This document shows, one piece after another, positions 8,228 to 15,952 of a stretch of DNA of 64,000 bases. How positions within the stretch are numbered: the stretch's first letter is position 1; the number at the start of each line of letters is the position of its first letter. Under the pieces are notes generated by a model, which saw only the letters and a program-made list of their open reading frames with translations, did not search any database and was not told the origin of the DNA. This DNA comes from Leptolyngbya sp. BC1307 (GTDB lineage Bacteria > Cyanobacteriota > Cyanobacteriia > Phormidesmidales > Phormidesmidaceae). Where the stretch lies: assembly GCF_002286735.1 (NCBI RefSeq), contig NZ_NRTA01000001.1, positions 186,001 through 250,000 on the forward strand, read 5' to 3'. The translations under genes were made by a program, and so were the position numbers.

Positions 8228-10159
8228 ATGACCCTTGCTAAAGAAAGAGTTGCACCAACCACGACCGTCAGCCATGCTTTAGAGCCACTGACGCCTAAAG
8301 AGATTACAGCGGCGGTTGCCATTGTGCGTGAGCAAAAGTCTCTAACTGCTAGTGTGCGGTTTGCGACGGTAACACTGAATGAACCGGCAAAAGAAACCGT
8401 GCTGAGCTTTATGCCGGGCGATCGCATAGAGAGAGAAGCCTTTATCGTGTTGCTTGATAACGCAACGGCGGAAACCTTTGAAGCGGTGGTCTCCCTGAGC
8501 GATCGCACTGTGAAATCTTGGGAGTACATTCCCGATGTGCAGCCGCCGATTATGCTCGATGAATTTATCGAGTGTGAGGCGGCGGTTAAGGCGAGTCCGG
8601 AGTTTCAGGCAGCGATCGCCAAGCGCGGCATCACCGACCCCGATCTGGTCATGGTCGATCCCTGGTCAGCCGGTCACTACGGCATTAGAGAAGACGAAGG
8701 CGTTCGGCTCTCTAGAGCTTTGTGCTGGGTCAGGGCAAACCCCACCGACCACGGCTATGCCCGGCCTATTGAGGGCGTGATTCCGGTGGTAGACCTGAAC
8801 AAAATGGAGGTGATCCGGGTTGAAGACTATGGTGTGGTGCCGCTACCGCCCAAAGACGGCAACTACACCCCTGAATATGTGAAAAACTACCGGCAAGACC
8901 TGAAGCCGCTAGAGATTGTCCAGCCAGAAGGCCCGAGCTTTACCGTCAATGATCACGAGATTGCCTGGCAAAAGTGGAAGGTTCGCATTGGCTTTAACCC
9001 GCGTGAAGGGCTGGTGCTTTATAACGTTACCTATAGCGATCAGGGAGAAGACCGGCCCATTTTCTATCGGGCTTCGCTGGCGGAGATGACCGTGCCCTAT
9101 GGCGATCCGCAGGCGCATCACTACCGTAAAAATGCCTTTGACGTGGGCGAATACGGCATTGGTTCACTGGCTAACTCTTTGACGCTAGGCTGCGACTGCC
9201 TGGGAGAGATTTATTATTTTGACGGCTTTATCACCGACTCTCGGGGCGAAGTCGTCAAAATCGAGAATGCCATCTGCCTGCATGAAGAAGACTTTGGCAT
9301 TTTGTGGAAGCATATGGACTGGCGCACCGAGCAGACTGAAGTGAGGCGATCGCGTCGCTTGGTGATCTCTTTTATCGCCACCGTCGGCAACTATGAATAC
9401 GGCTTTTACTGGTACTTCTATCAAGACGGCACCATTCAATACGAGGTGAAGCTGACCGGTGTCGTCAGCACCGCCGCTGTCATGCCTGGTGAAGTACCCA
9501 AGTACGGCACGCTAGTTGCCCCGCAGCTCAGCGCCCCGATTCACCAACACATTTTTAATGTGCGGATGGATATGTGCGTTGACGGTGCCAACAATTCTGT
9601 TTATGAAGTAGACATTGTGCCCGCAGAGGGCGACGACAACCCTTACGGCAATGCCTTCTACGCCAAATCTACTCTGCTGCCGACAGAGCAATCCGCTCAG
9701 CGGCTGATTGACCCGATGAAAGGGCGCTATTGGAAGATTGTCAACTCAGAGAAGACGAATGCGATGGGCTACCCCACTGCCTACAAGCTGATGCCAGGGG
9801 AGAATACGCTGCCACTCGCTCGCCCCGATGCCAGCATTACGAAAAGGGCAGCCTACATGACTAAACATCTCTGGGTGACGCCCTACAGCGCTGACGAAAG
9901 ATATCCGGCGGGCGACTACCCCAACCAAAACCCGGGTGGGGCCGGTCTGCCCCACTGGACTCAAGACAACCGCTCGGTTGAAGAAACCGATGTCGTGGTG
10001 TGGTATACCTTTGCTCACAGTCACTCTCCCCGCGCTGAAGACTGGCCGGTGATGCCGGTCGCGACGATTGGCTTCATGCTAAAGCCGCTGAATTTCTTTG
10101 ATGAAAACCCGGCCAACGACGTACCGCCCTCTGTGAATAAACATGCCTGTTGCGACTAG
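8228..10159 (+). CDS. Copper/TPQ primary-amine oxidase
   Basis: A 643-residue copper amine oxidase: primary amine + O2 + H2O gives aldehyde + NH3 + H2O2. Key residues are visible. Y389 in TVGNYEYGFYW is the topaquinone precursor, D305 in NAFDVGEYGIG is the catalytic base, H439 and H441 (PIHQHIF) plus H599 (HSPRAEDWPVMP) are the copper ligands. No signal peptide is present, as in actinobacterial cytosolic enzymes, so ammonia would be released inside the cell. The start ATG follows a good SD (atcaggag, about 8 bases upstream). The 3' end overlaps the GcvT-like remnant by 17 bp. The neighbours (ACAD-like enzyme, GS-like ligase, Amt) point to use of amines as a nitrogen source. The substrate (aliphatic, aromatic or polyamine) cannot be told by eye. 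Confidence 0.95.
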   Translation: MTLAKERVAPTTTVSHALEPLTPKEITAAVAIVREQKSLTASVRFATVTLNEPAKETVLSFMPGDRIEREAFIVLLDNATAETFEAVVSLSDRTVKSWEYIPDVQPPIMLDEFIECEAAVKASPEFQAAIAKRGITDPDLVMVDPWSAGHYGIREDEGVRLSRALCWVRANPTDHGYARPIEGVIPVVDLNKMEVIRVEDYGVVPLPPKDGNYTPEYVKNYRQDLKPLEIVQPEGPSFTVNDHEIAWQKWKVRIGFNPREGLVLYNVTYSDQGEDRPIFYRASLAEMTVPYGDPQAHHYRKNAFDVGEYGIGSLANSLTLGCDCLGEIYYFDGFITDSRGEVVKIENAICLHEEDFGILWKHMDWRTEQTEVRRSRRLVISFIATVGNYEYGFYWYFYQDGTIQYEVKLTGVVSTAAVMPGEVPKYGTLVAPQLSAPIHQHIFNVRMDMCVDGANNSVYEVDIVPAEGDDNPYGNAFYAKSTLLPTEQSAQRLIDPMKGRYWKIVNSEKTNAMGYPTAYKLMPGENTLPLARPDASITKRAAYMTKHLWVTPYSADERYPAGDYPNQNPGGAGLPHWTQDNRSVEETDVVVWYTFAHSHSPRAEDWPVMPVATIGFMLKPLNFFDENPANDVPPSVNKHACCD

Positions 10160-10906
10160 GGAGATAGAGATTCCGGCTGCCTTGGGGACGGTTGTCGCTG
10201 AGTATCGGATTGAGATTGATTCGGCCAACGGCTGGCAGCCGACGCCCATTCATATTCGCGTTTACGCAGCAGACCAGTCTTTTGAGCGGGCGATGGGCCG
10301 AAGGGTGGCAGCAGACTTACCGCTGCGGCTGACGCAAGATAGCGCGTTTACCCCGAGCATTCGTCAGCTCACAGACCATCTCAGTGATTACGGCAGCTTT
10401 TGGGTGCCCAGCAGCTTTGCCCATCAGGGCGATCAGGCCGAATATTGGGCGATCAGGCAGCGGGCGGCGCTGATGGATCTCTCGGCGCTGCGCAAGTTTG
10501 AGGTGACGGGTATCGACGCGCTGGCGCTGTTGCAGTATGCTTTTTCGCGCAATGTGGAGAAGCTGGCGGCGGGGCAATCGGCCTACGGCTGTCTGCTCAA
10601 CCCGCACGGCGGCATTGTGGATGATGGAATTGTCTTTTGCTTTGGCCTGATGCACTATCGCGCACCGGCTACACGGGCGAACTGGGCTACGAGCTATTTG
10701 TTGATCCGGGCTATGGCGCTCAGCTTTGGGACTTATTGATGAAAGCAGGCAAACCTGCGGGTCTGCTGCCGCTGGGCATGGCCGCGCTAGACCGGGCGCG
10801 AATTGAGGTCAGGGCATATGATTGGCTGAGCGTTGTGGCGATCGCCCCCCATCAGCTACGCTCAGGTGGCAGATATCGCGATTATCATCTGGCGACATGC
10901 CCCTAG
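10143..10906 (+). pseudogene. GcvT-like aminomethyltransferase, broken
   Basis: Two frames together resemble a folate-binding GcvT/DMGDH-C domain. Frame one (10143-10739) gives an N-terminal extension and then WAIRQRAALMDLSALRKFEV, SRNVEKLAAGQ and LNPHGGIVDDGIVFCF. Frame two (from about 10655) continues with SRTGYTGELGYELFV, GYGAQLWDLLMKAG and GLLPLGMAALDRARIE. Between the two blocks roughly 60-70 residues of the usual protein are missing, and the frame shifts. After RARIE the homology ends and the C-terminal barrel is absent. This is an internal deletion plus frameshift plus 3' loss. A further open tail of about 40 codons in another frame ends at the TAA at 10992-10994; I cannot assign it. 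An intact ancestor would have moved one-carbon units from a methylated amine or glycine-like compound to tetrahydrofolate. Confidence 0.75.
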
Positions 10907-11031
10907 CGGTGTGCCCGTCGTAGACCTTCACCTGGCCCGCACAGATGTAGACAGGTTCATAAAAAAAGTCGGCCTTAAAGCAGCGCTTGCGTAATTAAAC
11001 TGAAAAAATCTCGCCTCAGAATCACTTTTCA

Positions 11032-11075
11032 GTATTGATGAATACAGTTCATGCCCGCTAGGCATTGCATACTCT
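11032..11075 (+). promoter_or_regulatory. NtcA-activated promoter of amt
   Basis: GTATTGATGAATAC at 11032-11045 is a perfect GTA-N8-TAC NtcA box. It is followed, 22 bases on, by CATACT (11068-11073) or, 24 bases on, by TACTCT (11070-11075), which fits the TA-N3-T form of the -10 element typical for NtcA-dependent promoters. Transcription would begin near 11080, giving an unusually long leader of about 185 bases before the amt ATG. NtcA control of amt genes is well established in cyanobacteria, which supports the assignment. Confidence 0.78.
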
Positions 11076-11101
11076 TGACATAACAAGCCAATCAGCGTCC
11101 A

Positions 11102-11130
11102 ACAGGTTTTGAAGTTGATCAAAATCCTGT
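11102..11130 (+). promoter_or_regulatory. Stem-loop in the amt leader
   Basis: ACAGG (11102-11106) pairs with CCTGT (11126-11130), and TTTTGA (11107-11112) pairs with TCAAAA (11119-11124). One bulged T (11125) and a six-base loop result in an 11-bp stem. No run of T follows, so this is not a standard terminator. It lies in the predicted 5' untranslated region of amt and could affect mRNA stability or bind a regulator; the function is inferred only from position. Confidence 0.4.
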
Positions 11131-11213
11131 GATAACAAGGTTTTCACTAAAAAACATCACCTCGAAATAAGCAGCGTTCATCGCGGGTGTTTTTCGGCTG
11201 CTGAATTTGCAAC

Positions 11214-11230
11214 AGGCATACTATATGCCT
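11214..11230. promoter_or_regulatory. Perfect dyad AGGCATA-cta-TATGCCT before amt
   Basis: A perfect 7-bp inverted repeat around a 3-base centre, ending 35 bp before the amt start codon. A related pair ATGCC (11051-11055) / GGCAT (11061-11065) flanks the -10 region of the NtcA promoter. The symmetry suggests a protein-binding operator or a short RNA hairpin. I cannot name the factor. Confidence 0.35.
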
Positions 11231-11265
11231 AACTGTTCTCCCTATCTCACCTACCGGAGCCGTCT

Positions 11266-12666
11266 ATGACTCCCGAATCGCAAGAGTTTCTAGCAACTTT
11301 CGTCTCGGAATCCTACTACTACTGGGCTTCTGTTTTTATGCTGCTGATCCACGTGGGCTTTTTGGCCTACGAAGGCGGCGCATCTCGGGCCAAAAACGTT
11401 CTGGCCACTATGATCAAGAACTTATTGACCCTGTCAATCGTCGGTCTTACCTTCTTCTTCTTTGGCTGGTGGGTTTACAACGCTTTTCCGCTGTTTCCCC
11501 TGCAGGGCGGCATTGTCGGCCCCTGGACAGATCCTAATTCTGAAGGCGTCGTCGGTGAAGTGTTGGGTCTTGTTCAGGCTTCTTACCCCTGGTCTCCGGC
11601 GCTGGGGCCAAACGTCGCCGATAATCTCACAGGTGTCTTCTGGTTTGCCTTTGCCCTGTTTGCGATGACGACCGCCTCGATTCTCTCCGGTGCGGTGATT
11701 GAGCGGATCAAAGTCGGTGCCTATGCCATTCTGGCTGTTGTGTTGGGTTCCTTTACCTGGGTAGTTGCCGCTGCCTGGGGGTGGAATCCTTACGGCTGGT
11801 TCCTAACGCAGTTTGGCTATCACGACTTTGGTTGCTCAGCCGTTCTCCACGGCGTCGCGGGCTTCTTTGCACTGGGCGTTTTGATCAACCTGGGGCCACG
11901 CATTGGCAAGTTTGATGAGAATGGCCGGCCAAGGGCGATTTTGCCGCACAACCTGCCGCTGACTATGATCGGCCTGATGCTGATTTTTGTCGGGTTCTAT
12001 GCTTTCCTGGCGGCCTGCGTGATTTTTGTACCGGGTCAAACGGGCGAGATCAGTATTTACGGCACGCCGATGACGCTCGCTTCTGTCGGCGTCAATACAA
12101 CGCTCGCGCTGTGCGCCGGGATTATCGGGTCTTACATTTCTTCCAAGGCAGATCCCTTTTACACCATTTCGGGCGGGCTCGCAGGCATTATCTCGGTGGG
12201 CGCGGGGCTAGACCTCTACAGTCCGGCAATGATCATTCTGATTGCGTTTATCGGCGCTTACACCATGCCCTTTGTGGGTAACGCGGTTGAAAAGGCGGGC
12301 ATTGATGACGCGGTTGGCGCTTTTGCGGTGCATGGTTACTGCGGGCTGTTCGGTGCGATGACTGTCGGGGTGATGGCTTCGGGCTATCCGCAGGGAGAGG
12401 GCATTCCGCTGACTGGCTTCTTGGGTCAGCTAGTGGGCACTGCCGTCTGCACGATTATCTTGGGTTTTATTCCCGGGTATGGCGTCAGCTTTGTGCTCAA
12501 GCAATTGGGGATGCTCAGGGTCTCTCCTGAAGAAGAGATTGGCGGACTCGATCTCACAGAGTTCGGCATAGGAGGCTATCCCGAATATCCGCTTATCTCT
12601 GAGAAAAACGGCGGCATTCCGACGATGCCTGCCACGCCGGTTCCACAAGCGAGCCCACAGCTATAA
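11266..12666 (+). CDS. amt: Amt/MEP-family ammonium transporter
   Basis: A 466-residue polytopic membrane protein with about eleven hydrophobic segments. It conducts ammonium/ammonia across the cytoplasmic membrane. The pore twin-histidine pair is present as H195 (SAVLHGVAG) and H356 (GAFAVHGYCGLFG), and the family segment SGAVIERIK is clear. Two features differ from common Amt proteins. The first signature, usually D(F/Y)AGG.VVH, is DFGCSAVLH here, and the usual Gln/Phe pattern before the IxGAxxER block is FWFAFALFAM. The C-terminal cytoplasmic tail (from about 425) contains the GLDLTEFGIGGYP segment typical of Amt trimer cross-talk (GLDxxEHG-like). An NtcA promoter precedes it, GGAG lies about 9 bases before the ATG, and a small membrane-protein gene follows after 10 bp. 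Confidence 0.93.
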   Translation: MTPESQEFLATFVSESYYYWASVFMLLIHVGFLAYEGGASRAKNVLATMIKNLLTLSIVGLTFFFFGWWVYNAFPLFPLQGGIVGPWTDPNSEGVVGEVLGLVQASYPWSPALGPNVADNLTGVFWFAFALFAMTTASILSGAVIERIKVGAYAILAVVLGSFTWVVAAAWGWNPYGWFLTQFGYHDFGCSAVLHGVAGFFALGVLINLGPRIGKFDENGRPRAILPHNLPLTMIGLMLIFVGFYAFLAACVIFVPGQTGEISIYGTPMTLASVGVNTTLALCAGIIGSYISSKADPFYTISGGLAGIISVGAGLDLYSPAMIILIAFIGAYTMPFVGNAVEKAGIDDAVGAFAVHGYCGLFGAMTVGVMASGYPQGEGIPLTGFLGQLVGTAVCTIILGFIPGYGVSFVLKQLGMLRVSPEEEIGGLDLTEFGIGGYPEYPLISEKNGGIPTMPATPVPQASPQL

Positions 12667-12676
12667 AGGAGGCACT

Positions 12677-13117
12677 ATGACCAGTCCGTTTTCAACGATA
12701 GAAGAGTTTAATGCGGCAGCTGACGGCCCTACTGAGGGCGCAATTTACACGTTTGCTAATACGCCCATTGTCAACATCCTGGCGCTGTTGGTTGCGGTAG
12801 GCATCTTTGTTTGGTTTATTGTTGCAACTTACAGCACCCATGCCGCCGCCCCCGCTGCCAAGCTTGACAAGTCTCTCAATCACCTGAGTTCATTTATTGT
12901 GATCGGGCTATTGTCTCTTGTGGGTGGTGACTACCGGCAAGTGACTCCTGCTGAGCAGGCTGAGACGGCTCCTCAGACGAGACTTTCGCAAGTGTCGCGG
13001 CGGGCTCCGTTAGGGCTGCTAGGCATGGTCAGTATTGGCTTACCGACATTTCGCCGCACCACTAAGCGGCGCCAGCGGCTGGTGCGCAATCTAAAAGCTT
13101 CGAGGTCTAGACACTAA
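12677..13117 (+). CDS. Small two-helix membrane protein coupled to amt
   Basis: A 146-residue protein of no family I recognise. It begins with an acidic polar head (residues 1-28), has a hydrophobic helix at about 30-50 (VNILALLVAVGIFVWFIVAT) and a second at about 71-84. It ends in a strongly basic tail (residues 105-146, many Arg/Lys, RRTTKRRQRLVRNLKASRSR). A near-perfect SD (taaaggagg) sits 7 bases before its ATG and it starts 10 bp after the amt stop. The two genes share a terminator at 13166-13203, so co-expression is nearly certain. By context it may be an Amt accessory or a small regulatory membrane subunit; this is inference. Confidence 0.72.
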   Translation: MTSPFSTIEEFNAAADGPTEGAIYTFANTPIVNILALLVAVGIFVWFIVATYSTHAAAPAAKLDKSLNHLSSFIVIGLLSLVGGDYRQVTPAEQAETAPQTRLSQVSRRAPLGLLGMVSIGLPTFRRTTKRRQRLVRNLKASRSRH

Positions 13118-13165
13118 ACGCTGATTAACTGTCTCTAGATCTGAAACCTCTGTCTTCTGATTCCT

Positions 13166-13203
13166 AGCACTGTGCTTCTGATTTATCGAAGCGCAGTGTT
13201 TTT
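13166..13203 (+). terminator. Rho-independent terminator of the amt operon
   Basis: AGCACTGTGCTTC (13166-13178) pairs with GAAGCGCAGTGTT (13188-13200; 11 of 13 pairs) around a 9-base loop and is followed by TTT. It closes the plus-strand amt operon. The 3' end of the small minus-strand ORF at 13183-13353 lies within the same hairpin, so the stem may act in both directions. Confidence 0.75.
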
Positions 13204-13353
13204 GTATGGATAGAACAGCCGGATACCTCGGCTATTGTCAAATCCCTTTTGCAGGTGCTTGAACTGTGCCCAAGTTCTACCCTGCTGAATAGTGAGAACG
13301 TCGCCTCTGGCAATCTCGACCCGAGTAGAGGTTGATCTAGTAGCAGCTTTCAT
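13183..13353 (-). CDS. Small ORF of 56 residues
   Basis: The ATG (complement of 13351-13353) is preceded by GAGG about 7 bases upstream. The frame runs 56 codons to a TAA at 13185-13183. The protein starts MKAATRSTSTRVEIARG, continues with DVLTIQQGRTWAQFKHLQKG and ends FYPYKNTALR. It is basic, with no hydrophobic helix and no motif I can name. It lies 82 bp downstream of the helicase stop on the same strand, so it may be the last gene of that transcript. The good ribosome-binding site and the balanced composition argue for a real small gene. Confidence 0.5.
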   Translation of the reverse strand: MKAATRSTSTRVEIARGDVLTIQQGRTWAQFKHLQKGFDNSRGIRLFYPYKNTALR

Positions 13354-13435
13354 AATTTTACCTCAGGCAGTTAGGCAGCGGCTAAATCCAGGCTCAGAGC
13401 GCATTCATTAATCATAGCATTTTGACTTCTTGCCG

Positions 13436-15862
13436 CTACTTATCCCACTGTTTTTTGAGGCGTTCGATGCGATCGCGCAAGCTCTCATTGGTCAGCCGCG
13501 AACTCAGCCGCTCTACTAAGAGTGGAAAACCCAAAGGCGAAGGTCGCTTAATCTCCTGCCAAATTAGCTCTAGCGATCGCATTCGCTTCAGCGCCGCTGT
13601 CAATCTCGGCGTCTCCATCTGAAAATCAATCACCTCTCGCTCTGCCTGTTGCAGCAGCAAGTTCTCCGGCTCATACTTACTAAAGACCTCGTAGATCAGC
13701 GACGAACTAATCTGCACCTGATTGGCTGTCTTCTTTGAGCCCGGATACCCCTTAAAAACCAGTCCTGCTACCTGAGCAATCCCTCTAAACCGGCGCTGCG
13801 TTAGCTCAGAGATATTTAAGCTCTCTTTTATTTCCTCATACAGATTTCGCGTAGAGAAAAACTGTTGATCAAACAGCTTCGTAAACGGATAGTCCTTCGG
13901 CGCTAAAATCTCAAACCCATAGTCATTTACCGACACCGTGAAGGTCGCCTTTGCCAGCTGCGAAAATCGATATGCCCACAAAAAGCCCAGTCCCTCATGC
14001 ACATTGCGCCCTTCAAACGGGTATACATACAGGTGCTGTCCCTCTCGCGTCTGACAGCACTCCACTAAAAACTGATCGGCTCCTGGCAAATGCGAAACCC
14101 GATCCTGCGCTGCCAAAATTGGCATGATGCACGCTATCTCAGGGCTTACATTCCCTTCCTTCGCCTGAGTGATTTCTTCTCGTATGTACTGGCTCAAACA
14201 ATCTGAAATTGCAAGATGCCCGCCGCTCCAAACGGGCACCACGCTAGACTTTTTCTTCGCATTCTTCACATACAGGGTCATATCCTTCATCTGGAAATAT
14301 TCTAGCTGTCGCCCTGCAAAAAAGAACACGTCTCCCTTTTTTAACCGCGATACAAAGTTCTCTTCTACTGTGCCGATTCGGCTGCCCTTGGCATAGGCAA
14401 TCTTTACCTGCTGATTGCCCGTAATCGTACCAATGCTTAGCTTGTGCATTCGAGATATCTGCGGCGTAGAGATCGTATATAAGCCATCTTCTAAGATCAG
14501 CTTCTGATAGCGGGGATACGCCTTCAGGCATTTGCCGCCGTTCTGCAAAAAGTCTAGCATCCAGTCAAATTCTGCCTGCGATAGATCTCGGTAGGAGAAC
14601 GTTTTTTTCACTGCCTCAAAAGTCTCTTTAGCGCCGAACCCATCGCCGCAGGCTAGCGTCACTAAATGTTGAATTAACACATCATAGGGCTTGTCTAAGG
14701 TATGACGAGACTCTATCTGACCGGCTGCTAGTCCCCGACGAAAGGCCGATATCTCCAAAAGTTCTAGCGCATTCGTCGGTAGAAAGAACACTTCAGAAGT
14801 GCCCCCCGGCAGATGAGCCGAGCGACCGGCTCGCTGCAAAAGCCGCGCCAGGTTTTTAGCGCTGCCGATTTGGACAATGCGCTCTACCGGCTGAAAATCT
14901 ACGCCCAGGTCCAGAGAAGAGGTACAGACTACCCACTTAATACTGCCAGATTTAATCCCCGCTTCAATCGCCTGCCGGGTATCAAAATCAATTGAGCCGT
15001 GGTGCAGAGCAATCTGCTGCTCGTGGTCGGGCATCGAAAAGGTCAGGGCTTGAAACCACCGTTCGGCCTGCGATCGCGTATTCACAAAAATCAGCGTAGA
15101 CTTCGCGATATCTAGCGCCGCTACCAGCGCCTCAAACATTCGCAGCCCCAAATGCCCTGCCCAAGGAAACGAATCTACTGACTCGGGCAGCACGCTGGTA
15201 ATCACCGTCTGCCGCTGAATGTTTGACTGAATGATTGCCGGATGGCTGGTCGTTCCTGTCGCCGCCTCAGCTGCCTCCTGCAAATTTCCCAGCGTCGCTG
15301 AAATTGCCCAGGTCTGCACCGCCGGATTCAGCTGCCGTAAGCGCGACATACACAGCTCTGTCTGCGTTCCGCGCTTAGAAGACATCAGCTCGTGCCACTC
15401 GTCTAAGATCACGCAGCGCAGTGAGCTAAAGCGCTTAGCCGAATTTTTGTAAGAGAGCAATACCGCTAGTGATTCAGGTGTTGTGATCAAAATCTGCGGC
15501 ATCTTCTTCACCTGCCGGTTCTTCACCGAAGACTTGGTGTCTCCCGTGCGCGACTCTACCGCAATTGGCCAGCCCATCTCTTCAATCGGTCGCCGAATTG
15601 ACGCTTCGATGTCGCGGGAGAGCGATCGCAAAGGCGTAATATACAGCAGCCGTAACCCGCTAAGCGACTTACCCGCATTCACCTCAGCCAGCATTTGGGC
15701 CACTGGCCCCATCACCGCTCCGTAGGTTTTCCCCGACCCTGTCGGCACCTGAATAATGCCGTTCTTAGCAGTCAAATAGGCATCCCAGGTCTTTTGCTGA
15801 AAGGCAATTGGCTCCCAGTTTTGTCGGGCAAACCAATCGTGAATGGGGGTAAGAATAGGCAC
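13436..15862 (-). CDS. Ligase-associated DEXH-box (Lhr-type) helicase
   Basis: An 808-residue superfamily 2 helicase. RecA-like domain 1 has the Q-like start AFQQKTWDAYL, Walker A PTGSGKT, DEWHEL (motif II) and SATLGN (motif III). Domain 2 shows FVNTRSQAERWFQ, SLDLGVDFQPV and QRAGRSAH (motif VI). A winged-helix and an Lhr-specific C-terminal region follow. The opening WFARQNWEPIAFQQKTW and the length match the 'ligase-associated DNA damage response' subgroup. That subgroup usually sits beside an ATP-dependent DNA ligase and a metallo-beta-lactamase-fold exonuclease; neither is adjacent here. It unwinds nucleic acid, probably in DNA repair. The start codon is GTG. It is convergent with amt. 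Confidence 0.88.
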   Translation of the reverse strand: MPILTPIHDWFARQNWEPIAFQQKTWDAYLTAKNGIIQVPTGSGKTYGAVMGPVAQMLAEVNAGKSLSGLRLLYITPLRSLSRDIEASIRRPIEEMGWPIAVESRTGDTKSSVKNRQVKKMPQILITTPESLAVLLSYKNSAKRFSSLRCVILDEWHELMSSKRGTQTELCMSRLRQLNPAVQTWAISATLGNLQEAAEAATGTTSHPAIIQSNIQRQTVITSVLPESVDSFPWAGHLGLRMFEALVAALDIAKSTLIFVNTRSQAERWFQALTFSMPDHEQQIALHHGSIDFDTRQAIEAGIKSGSIKWVVCTSSLDLGVDFQPVERIVQIGSAKNLARLLQRAGRSAHLPGGTSEVFFLPTNALELLEISAFRRGLAAGQIESRHTLDKPYDVLIQHLVTLACGDGFGAKETFEAVKKTFSYRDLSQAEFDWMLDFLQNGGKCLKAYPRYQKLILEDGLYTISTPQISRMHKLSIGTITGNQQVKIAYAKGSRIGTVEENFVSRLKKGDVFFFAGRQLEYFQMKDMTLYVKNAKKKSSVVPVWSGGHLAISDCLSQYIREEITQAKEGNVSPEIACIMPILAAQDRVSHLPGADQFLVECCQTREGQHLYVYPFEGRNVHEGLGFLWAYRFSQLAKATFTVSVNDYGFEILAPKDYPFTKLFDQQFFSTRNLYEEIKESLNISELTQRRFRGIAQVAGLVFKGYPGSKKTANQVQISSSLIYEVFSKYEPENLLLQQAEREVIDFQMETPRLTAALKRMRSLELIWQEIKRPSPLGFPLLVERLSSRLTNESLRDRIERLKKQWDK

Positions 15863-15952
15863 AGAGCAAGCTTGCGTACAGAGCTGCCCTTAGCCTAGCG
15901 AAAATTGAGCGCCTATTGGCTGACGCAGCCTATGTCCAAAGGCAAAGGGCAA

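Noticed and set aside
8155-8529. 124-codon frame antisense to the start of the amine oxidase
   Set aside because: It lies opposite a well-supported gene and shows no motif.
10928-11122. 64-codon minus-strand frame in the amt leader
   Set aside because: It covers the NtcA box and stem-loop, has no ribosome site, and its composition is non-coding-like.
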